DNA of 64,000 bases, taken from the NCBI RefSeq assembly GCF_005930475.1, contig NZ_SJEW01000001.1:1-64000 (forward strand), in the 5' to 3' direction. Source of the stretch: Modestobacter altitudinis. GTDB lineage: Bacteria > Actinomycetota > Actinomycetes > Mycobacteriales > Geodermatophilaceae. The notes below the pieces were generated by a model. The model saw nothing but the letters and a program-made list of their open reading frames with translations, was not told where the DNA came from and did not search any database. Below, in pieces: positions 33,554 to 42,503 of this stretch (position 1 is the stretch's first letter; the number at the start of each line of letters is the position of its first letter). Position numbers and translations under genes: made by a program.

Positions 33554-34448
33554 GGACGTCGGCCCGCGCCAGGGCCTGGAACACCTCACGCGTCGCCGTC
33601 GACCGGTTCATGGTGATGAAGTGGATGCCGGGCACCCCCTCGGCGACGAGCCGGCGGCACATGTCGGTCGCCACCTCCACGCCGTAGTCGCGCACCGCCC
33701 GCTTGTGCTGCGGGGTGTCGCCGTCCAGCGCGGCGAACCGGTCGGCGAGCTCGGTGGGGAAGGCCTGTCCGGACAGCTCCACGATCCGGGTGATCTGCCG
33801 GGCGTTGGTCACCGGCATCACCCCGGCGACGACCGGGACGTCGCAGCCCCGGGCGGCCACCCGGTCGCGCAGCCGGAGGTAGTCCTCGACCCGGAAGAAC
33901 ATCTGGGTGATCGCGAAGTCCGCGCCGGCGCGGCACTTCTCGACGAACATGTCGGTGTCGGACTCCAGGTCCGGCGAGCGGGGGTGCCCCTCGGGGAAGG
34001 CCGCCACCCCGACGCAGAAGTCACCGATGCCCTTGATCAGCTCGACCAGCTCGGCGGCGTTCTGCAGCCCGTCGGGATGGGCGACCCACTCGGCCTGCGG
34101 GTCGGCGCCCGGCGGGTCGCCGCGCAGCGCGAGGAGGTTGCGCACCCCCGCCGCGGCCAGCCGGCTGACCACGTGCCGCAGCTCGGCGGTGCTGTGGTCG
34201 ACCGCCGTCAGGTGGGCCAGCGGCAGCATGGTGGTGTCGGTGGCGATCCGCTCGGTGACCGAGACGGTGCCCTCGCGGGTCGAGCCGCCGGCGCCGTAGG
34301 TGACGGAGACGAACGAGGGCCGCAGCTGCTCCAGCTGGCGCAGCGCGGTCCACAGCTGGACCTCGGCGGCGTCGTCCTTGGGCGGGAAGAACTCGAAGGA
34401 CCACGTGGGCTGCTCGGTGTGCAGCAGCTCGCGCACGGTGCCGGTCAT
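33525..34448 (-). CDS. metF: Methylenetetrahydrofolate reductase
   Basis: A 307-residue FAD TIM-barrel enzyme reducing 5,10-methylene-THF to 5-methyl-THF for methionine synthesis. The diagnostic motifs are present: [11 protein letters not shown] with the catalytic Glu, [27 protein letters not shown] and [16 protein letters not shown] lies 8 nt upstream of ATG 34448, so the mRNA is nearly leaderless. It is divergent from crtE, the same arrangement as Rv2172c and idsA2 in mycobacteria. The open frame upstream of the ATG is not conserved. Confidence 0.95.
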   Translation of the reverse strand: MTGTVRELLHTEQPTWSFEFFPPKDDAAEVQLWTALRQLEQLRPSFVSVTYGAGGSTREGTVSVTERIATDTTMLPLAHLTAVDHSTAELRHVVSRLAAAGVRNLLALRGDPPGADPQAEWVAHPDGLQNAAELVELIKGIGDFCVGVAAFPEGHPRSPDLESDTDMFVEKCRAGADFAITQMFFRVEDYLRLRDRVAARGCDVPVVAGVMPVTNARQITRIVELSGQAFPTELADRFAALDGDTPQHKRAVRDYGVEVATDMCRRLVAEGVPGIHFITMNRSTATREVFQALARADVLSGGARPAR

Positions 34449-34456
34449 GACCGACG

Positions 34457-34462
34457 AGCCTA
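34457..34462 (-). promoter_or_regulatory. -10 element TAGGCT of the metF promoter
   Basis: TAGGCT-N8-ATG on the minus strand, within the 91-bp divergent gap to crtE. Confidence 0.5.
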
Positions 34463-34539
34463 CGGGCGTCAGGGTGCCCGGGGCGCAGCGGCTCGGGTCA
34501 TCGGAATAGCACCCCGCCGAGTTGGGCAATACTCGCCCT

Positions 34540-35688
34540 GTGACAGTCGGGACGCAGCAGCGCGAGACCACCGTCGACGGCCCTCTCGGGGAGCTCGCCG
34601 TCCCGACCCTGGCAGCGGCCGACCTCGGTCGGCTGCGCACCTCCGTGGAGGCCGCGCTGGGCTCCTTCCTCACCGAGCAGCGGGCGACCCTGGCCGGCAT
34701 GGCCGACGAGCTGGTGCCGGTGGCCGACGAGGTCGCCGCGGTGGCCGGCGGGGGCAAGCGGCTGCGGCCGGCCTTCGCCTACTGGGGCTGGCGGGGCTTC
34801 GTCGACCTCGACGACCCGGCCGCGGAGTCCGACGACGCGGTGCTGCGGGCCGTCGCCGCGCTGGAGCTGGTGCACAGCAGCGCCCTGGTGCACGACGACG
34901 TGATGGACGCCGCGGACACCCGCCGCGGCCGCCCGGCCACGCACGTCGGCTTCGCCGGCCGGCACGGCGGCGCCGAGCTCGACGGCGACGCGGACACCTT
35001 CGGGGTGGGTGCGGCGATCCTCGTCGGCGACCTGGCACTGGTCTGGTCCGACGAGCTGCTGCGCTGCTCCGGGATCTCCCCCGGGGCGCTGGCCCGGGCC
35101 CGCCCGGTCTGGGACACCATGCGCACCGAGGTCACGGCCGGCCAGTACCTGGACCTGCTCCGCGCCGCCGGTGGCCTGCCCGGCCCGGCCGGCGCGCTGA
35201 CGGTGGCGCGGTACAAGAGCGCTGGCTACACCGTGCAGCGGCCCCTGCAGCTGGGTGCGGCCCTGGCCGGCGCCGGACCCGACGCGCTGGAGGTGTGCAC
35301 CGCCATCGGCCTGCCGCTGGGCGAGGCGTTCCAGCTCCGCGACGACGTCCTGGGCGTGTTCGGCGACCCCGCGGTCACCGGCAAGTCCGCCGACGACGAC
35401 CTGCGCGAGGGCAAGCGCACGCTGCTGGTCGCGCTCACCGAGGAGGGCACCGACGACGCCGGCCGGGCGCTGCTGGCCGACGCGCTGGGCAACTCCGCGG
35501 CGGACGCGGCGGAACTGGACGGCGTCCGGTCGCTGATGACCCGCAGCGGCGCGCTGGACCGGGTCGAGGAGCGGATCGCCGAGCAGACCCGCCGGGCCCG
35601 GGAGGCGATCGCCGCCGCCCCGCTGGCCGCCGACGCCGGCCGGGCACTGGACGCCCTGGCGGTCGCCGCGACCACCCGCGCCGCGTGA
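34540..35688 (+). CDS. crtE: Polyprenyl (geranylgeranyl) diphosphate synthase
   Basis: A 382-residue trans-isoprenyl diphosphate synthase that makes the C20 precursor for carotenoids. The first Asp-rich motif is [13 protein letters not shown]. The second is altered to [13 protein letters not shown], as in many short-chain actinobacterial synthases. GTG 34540 is preferred because AATACT ends 6 nt upstream; a TTG 18 nt earlier would overlap that element. The stop overlaps crtI (GTGA). It corresponds by position to mycobacterial idsA2. Confidence 0.92.
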   Translation: MTVGTQQRETTVDGPLGELAVPTLAAADLGRLRTSVEAALGSFLTEQRATLAGMADELVPVADEVAAVAGGGKRLRPAFAYWGWRGFVDLDDPAAESDDAVLRAVAALELVHSSALVHDDVMDAADTRRGRPATHVGFAGRHGGAELDGDADTFGVGAAILVGDLALVWSDELLRCSGISPGALARARPVWDTMRTEVTAGQYLDLLRAAGGLPGPAGALTVARYKSAGYTVQRPLQLGAALAGAGPDALEVCTAIGLPLGEAFQLRDDVLGVFGDPAVTGKSADDDLREGKRTLLVALTEEGTDDAGRALLADALGNSAADAAELDGVRSLMTRSGALDRVEERIAEQTRRAREAIAAAPLAADAGRALDALAVAATTRAA

Positions 35689-37187
35689 CGCGGACCCTGC
35701 GCACCGTCCCCGGCCGCACCGACCGGGTCGTCGTGGTCGGGGCCGGCCTGGCCGGGCTGTCGGCGGCGCTGCGGCTGCGCGGCGCCGGCCGTGAGGTGAC
35801 CGTCGTCGAGCGCGGCAGCGGGCCCGGCGGGCGGGCCGGTGTGCTGACCCGGTCGGGCTACACGCTGGACACCGGCCCGTCGGTCTTCACCGCCCCCGAG
35901 CTGCTGGCCGACGCCTTCGCCGCGGTCGGCGAGCGGATGGAGGACCGGCTCACCCTGCTCCCCCTCGACACCACCTACCGGGCCCAGTTCGCCGACGGCG
36001 AGCACCTGGACGTGCACGCCGACCGGACCGCCTTCGCCGCCGAGGTGGAGCGGCTCTGCGGCCCCGCCGAGGCCGCGGCCCTGCACCGCTACCTCGACGA
36101 CCTCGCCGAGCTGTACCGGCTGCAGCTGCGCACCTTCATCGACCGCAACCTGGACTCCCCGCTGGACCTGCTGGGTCCCGAGCTGCTCACGCTGGTGCGC
36201 CGGGGCGGCTTCCGCCGGCTGTCGCACCACGTCGCGGGCTTCTTCGCCGACGAGCGGCTGCGCCGGCTGTTCAGCTTCCAGGCGCTCTACGCCGGGGTCT
36301 CGCCGTTCCGGGCGATCGCCGCCTACGCCGTGATCGCCCAGCTCGACATCGGCGCCGGCGTGTGGCACCCGGTCGGCGGTATCGGCGCCGTCCCCCGGGC
36401 GATGGCCGCGGCCGCCGCCGACGCCGGCGTGCAGTTCCGCTACGACACCGACGTCACCGACCTGGAGATGGCCGGCGGCCGGGTGACCGGGGTGCGGCTG
36501 GCCGACGGCGAGCGGCTGGTGCCGGACGCCGTCGTGGTCACCTCCGACGCCCCGGACCGGCTGGTGCCGCGGCTGCGCGGGCCCCGCCGGCCGGTCTACT
36601 CGCCCTCCTGCGTCGCGCTGCACCTCGGGGTGCGAGCCGAGCTGCCCGGCCAGGCGCACCACACGATCAGCTTCGGCGCGGCCTGGGAGCAGGTCTTCGA
36701 CGAGCTGACCCGCGACGGCCGGCCGATGAGCGACCCGAGCCTGCTGATCAGCATGCCGTCGGTGACCGACCGCTCGCTGGCCCCCGAGGGCGGCCAGGTG
36801 CTCAGCGTGGTGGCACCGACCCCGAACCTCGACCCGCGCAGCGGCGGGAACCCCGACCTGGACTGGCCGGCGCTCGCGCCGCGCTACCGCGAGGAGCTCA
36901 TGCGCACGTTGGAGGCCCGGGGCTGGACCGGCATCACCGACGCCGTCGAGGTGGAGGAGCTGCTCACCCCGGTGGACTGGGCGGCGCAGGGGATGGCCGC
37001 CGGCACGCCGTTCGCGCTCGCCCACACCTTCGGGCAGACCGGCCCGTTCCGGCCCTCGACGCTGCCCCGCCGCGGCCCGGAGAACGTGGTGCTGGCCGGG
37101 TCGTCGGTACAGCCGGGGGTCGGAGTGCCGATGGTGGTGATCAGCGGCCGGCTCGCCGCCGAGCGGATCACCGGGCGGGTGTCGTGA
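35685..37187 (+). CDS. crtI: Phytoene desaturase
   Basis: A 500-residue CrtI-type FAD enzyme converting phytoene to lycopene. The N-terminal FAD motif is VVVVGAGLAGLSAALRLRGAG; it also has GPGGRAGVLTRSGYTLDTGPSVF and a C-terminal block NVVLAGSSVQPGVGVPMVVISG. It has the conserved DIGAGVWHPVGGIGAVPRAM region. GTGA overlaps link it with crtE and crtB. The length is normal for the family. Confidence 0.95.
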   Translation: MTRTLRTVPGRTDRVVVVGAGLAGLSAALRLRGAGREVTVVERGSGPGGRAGVLTRSGYTLDTGPSVFTAPELLADAFAAVGERMEDRLTLLPLDTTYRAQFADGEHLDVHADRTAFAAEVERLCGPAEAAALHRYLDDLAELYRLQLRTFIDRNLDSPLDLLGPELLTLVRRGGFRRLSHHVAGFFADERLRRLFSFQALYAGVSPFRAIAAYAVIAQLDIGAGVWHPVGGIGAVPRAMAAAAADAGVQFRYDTDVTDLEMAGGRVTGVRLADGERLVPDAVVVTSDAPDRLVPRLRGPRRPVYSPSCVALHLGVRAELPGQAHHTISFGAAWEQVFDELTRDGRPMSDPSLLISMPSVTDRSLAPEGGQVLSVVAPTPNLDPRSGGNPDLDWPALAPRYREELMRTLEARGWTGITDAVEVEELLTPVDWAAQGMAAGTPFALAHTFGQTGPFRPSTLPRRGPENVVLAGSSVQPGVGVPMVVISGRLAAERITGRVS

Positions 37188-38125
37188 TCCCCGCGACCCG
37201 GGCGGAGCAGCAGGCCACGCTGGACGCCGCCTACGCGCACTGCGCGGCGATCGCCGCCCGGCACGGCAAGAGCTACCACCTGGCCACCCGGCTGCTCACG
37301 CCTGACCGCCGTCCCGCGGTGCACGCGCTCTACGCCGCCGCCCGGACCGCCGACGACTTCGTCGACGTGCCCGGCGCCGACCCCTCGGGTGACCTGGCGA
37401 CCTGGTCCAAGGCGCTGCTGGACGAGCTGGCCGGCGGCTGGTCCGACGACCCGGTGCGGCTGGCGCTGGTGCACACCTACCGGCGGTACGACATCCCGCT
37501 GGAGCACCTGGTCGACTTCCTCGCCGCGATGACCAGCGACCTCGACGTCACCGGCTACGCCGACCTGGACGCCCTGGACCGGTACATGTGGGGCTCGGCC
37601 TCGGTGATCGGCCTGCAGGTCCTGCCGGTGCTGGGCACCGCCCCCGGCGTGGCCCGGGAGGAGGCCGCACCGCACGCCGTCGCGCTCGGCGAGGCCTTCC
37701 AGCTGACCAACTTCCTGCGCGACGTCGCCGAGGACGTCGACCGCGGCCGGGTGTACCTGCCCGAGGACCTGATGAGCGCGCACGGGGTCACCCGCGAGCA
37801 GCTGGCCGCGCGGCAGTTCACCCCCGGCTTCCGCGAGCTGATGCGGGAGATGGTGGCGGTCACCCGCCGCCTCTACGACGACGCCGCCCCGGGCACGCCG
37901 CTGCTGGCGCGGGAGTCCCGGGACTGCGTGCGGGCCGCCACGGCGCTCTACGGCGGCATCCTGACCGAGATCGAGAAGGCCGACTACCGGGTGCTCGAGC
38001 GCCGGGTGCGGGTGTCCAGGCCGCGCCGCCTGGCGGTGTTCGCCCGCCGGTTGACCGCCGCCCAGCTGGCCAGGGTCAGCACGACCAGGGCGAAGCCGAA
38101 CAGCAGGTCCTCGACCGGGGCGTAG
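37184..38125 (+). CDS. crtB: Phytoene synthase
   Basis: A 313-residue squalene/phytoene synthase. The two Asp-rich motifs are AARTADDFVDVPGAD and NFLRDVAEDVDRGRVYLPEDL, and the sequence starts with the usual SYHLATRLLTPDRR segment. The reading frame continues past the end of normal homology (about RRLAVFARRL) for some 22 further residues. Its last 142 bp overlap the convergent crtYd gene on the opposite strand. It is third in the crtE-crtI-crtB operon. Confidence 0.94.
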   Translation: MIPATRAEQQATLDAAYAHCAAIAARHGKSYHLATRLLTPDRRPAVHALYAAARTADDFVDVPGADPSGDLATWSKALLDELAGGWSDDPVRLALVHTYRRYDIPLEHLVDFLAAMTSDLDVTGYADLDALDRYMWGSASVIGLQVLPVLGTAPGVAREEAAPHAVALGEAFQLTNFLRDVAEDVDRGRVYLPEDLMSAHGVTREQLAARQFTPGFRELMREMVAVTRRLYDDAAPGTPLLARESRDCVRAATALYGGILTEIEKADYRVLERRVRVSRPRRLAVFARRLTAAQLARVSTTRAKPNSRSSTGA

Positions 38126-38331
38126 GCGATCCGCGGCCCCCAGATCGCGTCCGGGTCATAGGTCACCACGTCCAGGCCGGTGAGCACGCCGTTCATCAGC
38201 AGCTGGAAGACGATCACGATGGCGTAGGCGACCCAGAACACCGGCCGGGTGACCATCCGGGTGCGCAGCACGGCCAGGTCGACGACCAGCACCGCGACCA
38301 GGACGACGACGGCGATCTGCGAGTAGGTCAC
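37984..38331 (-). CDS. crtYd: Lycopene cyclase domain protein (CrtYd-type subunit)
   Basis: A 115-residue protein with three transmembrane helices and the PVEDLLFGFALVV motif of heterodimeric lycopene cyclases. These pair two small membrane subunits to close the ionone rings of lycopene. GTG 38331 follows the crtYc stop by 19 bp, with GGAGGG in the gap. The C-terminal Arg-rich tail is encoded antisense to the end of crtB. Whether the pair forms beta or epsilon rings cannot be told. Confidence 0.9.
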   Translation of the reverse strand: MTYSQIAVVVLVAVLVVDLAVLRTRMVTRPVFWVAYAIVIVFQLLMNGVLTGLDVVTYDPDAIWGPRIAYAPVEDLLFGFALVVLTLASWAAVNRRANTARRRGLDTRTRRSSTR

Positions 38332-38350
38332 CGACCCTCCGCCTCCTCGT

Positions 38351-38755
38351 TCACTGGCCCGACTCCGCGCGGCGGTCCGCTCCTCGCTCGTCCCTCGCTG
38401 CGATGCTCCCGCCGCTGTCGTCGGGCGCGGCCGGGTAGCCGGCGTCCCATCCGGTCACCTTCCGCACCGCCTCCAGCGCCAGCACCGCGCACACCGGGAC
38501 GACGAGGAAGAACAGCACCTCCTCCACCGGGATCCCGCCCGGCAGCCGGACGCCGAGGGTGCGGGTGGCGCTGTAGTCCCAGTGCCCGGCCGCGATCGCG
38601 TAGAGCACCCACGCGACGAACACGACGAACTCCGGGACGACGGCCAGCAGCAGCCGCCGCCAGCGCGCGTAGACCCGCACGCCCAGCAGCAGCTCCAGCG
38701 GCGCGGTCACCACGAGGCAGCCGACCAGCAGCGACAGGTAGGTCAGGTGGCCCAT
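38351..38755 (-). CDS. crtYc: Lycopene cyclase domain protein (CrtYc-type subunit)
   Basis: A 134-residue partner subunit with three transmembrane helices and the motif GIPVEEVLFFLVVPVC. The last 20 residues (GGSIAARDERGADRRAESGQ) are Arg/Asp/Ser rich, unlike the domain, and look as if a short GC-rich repetitive element has become the 3' end of the gene. It starts 5 bp from the hairpin at 38761-38802 and has no obvious ribosome binding site outside it. Confidence 0.9.
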   Translation of the reverse strand: MGHLTYLSLLVGCLVVTAPLELLLGVRVYARWRRLLLAVVPEFVVFVAWVLYAIAAGHWDYSATRTLGVRLPGGIPVEEVLFFLVVPVCAVLALEAVRKVTGWDAGYPAAPDDSGGSIAARDERGADRRAESGQ

Positions 38756-38760
38756 CAGCA

Positions 38761-38802
38761 GTGGAGTCCCAGGGGCGCACCTTCCGCGCCGTGGGACTCC
38801 AC
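38761..38802 (-). terminator. Hairpin terminator after the HTH gene
   Basis: Arms GTGGAGTCCCA (38761-38771) and TGGGACTCCAC (38792-38802) with an inner GGCGC/GCGCC stem. The arm starts within the HTH stop codon. The same GGAGTCCCA core is used at 57595-57634. Confidence 0.75.
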
Positions 38803-39125
38803 TACAGCGCCAGGGCCTGGGCCCGGCGGGTGACCTCGGTGTGCCGGTCGCCGCGCAGGGCCTCGATCGGCGTGCCGGGCAGCGAGTCGTCGGCGCGGAA
38901 GAGCCACTCGAAGGCCTCCTCGTCGGTGAACCGGCCGTCGTAGAGCACCGTCAGCAGCCCGGGCAGGTGCTTGAGGACCGCGCCGTCCTGCAGGAAGTCC
39001 GCCGGGATCTTGCTGTTGCCGCTGCCGGGCACCGCCATGAGCTTCCGCTCGGCGATGAGCTGGCGGACCTTGTTGGCCGAGACGCCGAGCTGCTCGGCGA
39101 CCTCCGCGGGGGTGAGCGTGTCCAT
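38802..39125 (-). CDS. Rv2175c-like winged helix-turn-helix DNA-binding protein
   Basis: A 107-residue protein beginning MDTLTPAEVAEQLGVSANKVRQLI, an excision-style helix-turn-helix, followed by a short C-terminal domain. In M. tuberculosis the orthologue Rv2175c lies beside pknL and is phosphorylated by it; here pknL lies 1.3 kb away on the other strand, past the FMN oxidase gene. The leaderless start shares a symmetric 21-bp promoter with the oxidase gene, which is a natural place for autoregulation. Confidence 0.92.
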   Translation of the reverse strand: MDTLTPAEVAEQLGVSANKVRQLIAERKLMAVPGSGNSKIPADFLQDGAVLKHLPGLLTVLYDGRFTDEEAFEWLFRADDSLPGTPIEALRGDRHTEVTRRAQALAL

Positions 39126-39142
39126 AGGCTCCCAGCCTATGG
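39122..39142. promoter_or_regulatory. Symmetric divergent promoter/operator
   Basis: A perfect 9-bp inverted repeat CCATAGGCT-CCC-AGCCTATGG covers both start codons. TAGGCT occurs on each strand as a -10, followed by exactly 8 nt and then ATG. Both the HTH and FMN oxidase genes thus seem to be leaderless and driven from overlapping promoters. Confidence 0.6.
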
Positions 39143-40296
39143 CGAGCGGAGACGACGCGGCGAACGGTCCCCGGCTGACCCAGCGGCAGCGCAGCGCCGA
39201 CGAGCAGGCGCAGCCCGACGACCCGGGCCGCGAGCCCCCGTTCCTGGACCTCGCGGCGCTCGAGCAGCAGGCCCGCGCCCGGCTGTCCCCCGACGTCTAC
39301 GACTACTACGCCGGCGGCGCCGGCACCGAGACCACGCTGGCCGAGGCGCCCACCTCCTGGCGGGCCTGGCGGCTGCGCCCGCGGGTGCTGCGCGGCGTCG
39401 GGACGCCGCAGCTGGGCACGACGCTGCTGGGCAGCGAGGTCCGCACGCCGATCGGTGTCGCCCCGTGGGCCTACCAGGGCATGGCCCACCCGGACGGCGA
39501 ACGGGGCACCGCCCGGGGCGCGGCCGCGACCGGGTCGCTGATGACCGTCTCGACCAGCGCGACCACCTCGCTGGAGGACGTCGCCGCGGTCACCCCGGCC
39601 GGCCCGCGCTGGTTCCAGCTCTACCGGCTGCACTCCCCCGGGCACACCGACGACCTGGCCCGCCGGGCCGGGCAGGCCGGGTACGCCGCGCTCGTGCTGA
39701 CCGTCGACCTGCCCGTGCTGGGACGGCGGCTGCGGGACCTGCGCTCGGACTTCGCGCTGCCCGCCGGGCTGCTGCTGGCCAACCACCCGCCGGTGCAGGG
39801 GACCCAGCCGCCGCTGCAGGCGGCCGTGTCACCGAGCTGGACCTTCGCCGACATCGAGCGGTTCGCCGCCGTCTCCGGCCTGCCGGTGGTGGTCAAGGGC
39901 GTGCTCCGCGGCGACGACGTGGCGCGCTGCGTGGCCGCCGGCGCGTCGGCGGTGTGGGTGTCCACCCACGGCGGGCGGCAGGCCGACCCGGCCGTGGCCA
40001 GCGCCGAGGCGCTGCCCGAGGTGGTGACGGCGGTCGGTGCCGATGCCGAGGTCTACGCCGACGGCGGGATCCGGACCGGCTCGGACGTGCTGACCGCGCT
40101 GGCGCTCGGGGCCCGGGCGGTGTTCCTGGGCCGGCCGACCACGTGGGGGCTGGCCACCGGGGGTGCCGACGGTGTGGCGCGCGTCCTCGGCGGGCTGACC
40201 GAGGAGCTGGCGCACACCATGGCCCTGTGTGGTCTGGACGACGTGCGCGCCGTGCCCCGGGACACCGTCGTCCGGACGCCGTGGGCAGCCCGCTGA
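39139..40296 (+). CDS. FMN-dependent alpha-hydroxy-acid oxidase/dehydrogenase (lactate 2-monooxygenase-like)
   Basis: A 385-residue TIM-barrel flavoenzyme of the glycolate/lactate oxidase family. Seen are DVYDYYAGGAGTETT, PIGVAPWAYQGMAHPDGE, the FMN-binding YRLHSPGHT, Lys in VVVKGVL, and the active-site block VSTHGGRQADP (His-Gly-Gly-Arg). A second phosphate-binding DGGIRTGSDVLTALALGARAVFLGRP follows. The first 30 residues are hydrophilic and not conserved. It is leaderless and divergent from the HTH regulator, which may control it. Substrate probably a 2-hydroxy acid; exact one unknown. Confidence 0.9.
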   Translation: MASGDDAANGPRLTQRQRSADEQAQPDDPGREPPFLDLAALEQQARARLSPDVYDYYAGGAGTETTLAEAPTSWRAWRLRPRVLRGVGTPQLGTTLLGSEVRTPIGVAPWAYQGMAHPDGERGTARGAAATGSLMTVSTSATTSLEDVAAVTPAGPRWFQLYRLHSPGHTDDLARRAGQAGYAALVLTVDLPVLGRRLRDLRSDFALPAGLLLANHPPVQGTQPPLQAAVSPSWTFADIERFAAVSGLPVVVKGVLRGDDVARCVAAGASAVWVSTHGGRQADPAVASAEALPEVVTAVGADAEVYADGGIRTGSDVLTALALGARAVFLGRPTTWGLATGGADGVARVLGGLTEELAHTMALCGLDDVRAVPRDTVVRTPWAAR

Positions 40297-40464
40297 ACGC
40301 GACGCGCGGCGAGGGTCCGGTCCGCGGGCGAGCCGTGGCCGCCGACCCCGCCGTGCGTCCACCTCGGCTGTCCCACCCGACACCCCTGGCCACTCCAGGA
40401 CTCAGGTGTCCAGACCGTGACCGCGCCGTCCGTGTTGTACGGGCCGACGACTGCTCTGCGCTCC

Positions 40465-40470
40465 TAGACT
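40465..40470 (+). promoter_or_regulatory. -10 element TAGACT, leaderless promoter of pknL
   Basis: TAGACT-N7-GTG with no Shine-Dalgarno sequence. The 181-bp gap from 40297 holds nothing else recognised. Confidence 0.55.
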
Positions 40471-40477
40471 CGCCCCC

Positions 40478-42493
40478 GTGGACACCGTCGTGACCGACCC
40501 CGTGGTCGGCCTCCTCCTCGAGGGGCGCTACCGCCTCGAGGAGCGGCTGGCGCGCGGCGGGATGTCGACCGTCTACGCCGCCACCGACCTGCGGCTCGAC
40601 CGCACGGTCGCGGTCAAGGTCATGGCCGAGCACCTGGCCCACGACCCGGCGTTCGTCGACCGGTTCACCCGCGAGGCCCGGGCCACCGCGATGCTCAGCC
40701 ACGTCAACGTGGTGTCGGTCAGCGACCAGGGCTCCGACCAGGGGCTGGTTTACCTGGTGATGGAGCTGGTCCGCGGCCGCACGCTGCGCGACCTGCTGCA
40801 GGCCCGCGGCCGGCTCACCGTCGGGGAGGCGTTCGCCGTCCTGGAGCCGGTGCTCGCCGGCCTGACCGCCGCCCACCGGGCCGGCATCGCGCACCGCGAC
40901 GTGAAGCCCGAGAACGTGCTGATCTCCACCGACGGCCAGGTCAAGGTCGCCGACTTCGGGCTGGCCCGCGCGGTGGCCGGCACCGGGCAGACCAGCCACA
41001 CCGGCGGGGTGCTGATCGGCACGGTCGCCTACCTGTCCCCGGAGCAGCTCGAGCGCGGCCGCAGCGACGCCCGCAGCGACGTCTACGCGGCCGGGATCAT
41101 GTTCTACGAGCTGCTCACCGGCCACCCGCCCTACGCCGGGGACAGCGCGCTGGCCGTCGCCTACCAGCACGTGCACCACGACGTGCCGGCCCCCTCGTCC
41201 GAGGCGCCCGGCGTGCCGTGGCAGGTCGACGAGCTGGTCGCCCGCACCACCCGGCGGGACCCCGCTGCCCGGCCGCTGGACGCCGGGGCCTTCCTCGCCG
41301 AGCTCACCGACCTGCGCGCCGACCTGGGCCTGGCCCGGGTGCCGGTGCCCACCGGCCGGCCGGCGGACAACCCAACCCAGACGCTGCGCCCGACCAACCG
41401 GCCGACGACGCCGCGCCCGCGGCACCCCAGCGCCCCTGGCGGCGCACCGCGCACCGAGGTGCTCGGCGGCCGGGTGGACCGGACCCGCGGCACCACCGTG
41501 CTGCCCGGCACCGGCGCCGGGCCGACCACCGCCGTCGGCAGCGCCCGCCCTGGCCTGCCGCCCCGCACGCCGGCCGCCCGGCCGGGCGTGCCGCCGCACA
41601 TCCGCCGTCGGCGGGCCCGCTTCGTGCTCGCCCTCGTGCTGCTGCTGGCGATCACCATCGGCGCGATCGGCTGGTGGCTGGGCTCGGGCCGCTGGACCGA
41701 CGTCCCGGACCTGCTCGGCCAGGACAAGGACACCGCGATCGGCATGCTGCAGGAGGCCGGGCTGGACCCCACCTTCGGCGAGGCGCAGTTCAGCGAGACG
41801 GTTCCCGAGGGTGAGGTCATCTCCGCCGACCCGGCCGGCGGCGGCGAGGCGATCCGCGGCACCGACGTGGAGATCGTCGTCTCCAAGGGCATGGAGCGGT
41901 TCGCCGTCCCCGCCGAGCTCACCGGCCAGCCGGGCGACGACGTCCAGGCGCAGCTGCAGCGGGAGTTCCCCCAGCTGACCTTCCAGCAGACCCAGGAGAC
42001 CAGCGAGGACGTCGGCGCGGGCAACGTGATCCGCTTCGACCCGCCGGCCGGCACGCAGCTCCAGGCCGGCGCCACGGTCGACCTGGTGGTCTCCTCCGGC
42101 CGGGCGCCGGTCAAGGTGCCCAACGTCGTGGGCCAGGCCCCCGACGCCGCGCAGGACACCCTCGAGCAGCTCGGCTTCGTCGTGAAGCGGGACACCGGCC
42201 GCAGCGCGGAGGTCGCGAAGGGCCAGGTCATGACGGTGAGCCCGGGCCCCGGCGAGGCGCAGCGCTACGGCAGCACGGTGACCATCACCGTCTCCGACGG
42301 CGTCCCGCAGGTCACCGTGCCCGACGTCACCGGCAAGTCCGAGAAGGACGCCACCGCCGCGCTCGAGGACGTCGGGCTGAAGGCCTCCTCGACGTCCTTC
42401 ATCGCCGGTGACCGGGTCTTCCAGCAGAGCCCCAAGGCCGGCGAGACCGTCGACCAGGGCAGCACCGTCCGCATCCTCATCAGCTTCGGGTGA
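40478..42493 (+). CDS. pknL: Serine/threonine protein kinase with PASTA domains
   Basis: A 671-residue receptor kinase. The kinase domain spans about residues 16-280 (glycine loop LARGGMSTVY, Lys47, HRDVKPEN, DFGLARA and GTVAYLSPEQL). A Pro/Arg-rich juxtamembrane linker, one transmembrane helix near residues 383-402 and four extracellular PASTA domains follow. PASTA repeats bind peptidoglycan fragments, so the kinase should sense cell-wall status. The position beside an Rv2175c-like gene and aroG matches mycobacterial pknL. A leaderless GTG start is supported by the -10 element. Confidence 0.96.
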   Translation: MDTVVTDPVVGLLLEGRYRLEERLARGGMSTVYAATDLRLDRTVAVKVMAEHLAHDPAFVDRFTREARATAMLSHVNVVSVSDQGSDQGLVYLVMELVRGRTLRDLLQARGRLTVGEAFAVLEPVLAGLTAAHRAGIAHRDVKPENVLISTDGQVKVADFGLARAVAGTGQTSHTGGVLIGTVAYLSPEQLERGRSDARSDVYAAGIMFYELLTGHPPYAGDSALAVAYQHVHHDVPAPSSEAPGVPWQVDELVARTTRRDPAARPLDAGAFLAELTDLRADLGLARVPVPTGRPADNPTQTLRPTNRPTTPRPRHPSAPGGAPRTEVLGGRVDRTRGTTVLPGTGAGPTTAVGSARPGLPPRTPAARPGVPPHIRRRRARFVLALVLLLAITIGAIGWWLGSGRWTDVPDLLGQDKDTAIGMLQEAGLDPTFGEAQFSETVPEGEVISADPAGGGEAIRGTDVEIVVSKGMERFAVPAELTGQPGDDVQAQLQREFPQLTFQQTQETSEDVGAGNVIRFDPPAGTQLQAGATVDLVVSSGRAPVKVPNVVGQAPDAAQDTLEQLGFVVKRDTGRSAEVAKGQVMTVSPGPGEAQRYGSTVTITVSDGVPQVTVPDVTGKSEKDATAALEDVGLKASSTSFIAGDRVFQQSPKAGETVDQGSTVRILISFG

Positions 42494-42503
42494 CCCCCTC
42501 CCC

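Noticed and set aside
33621-35684. A 688-codon N-terminal extension in frame with crtI
   Set aside because: It runs through metF antisense and crtE out of frame; high GC keeps frames open. CrtI homology starts at 35685.
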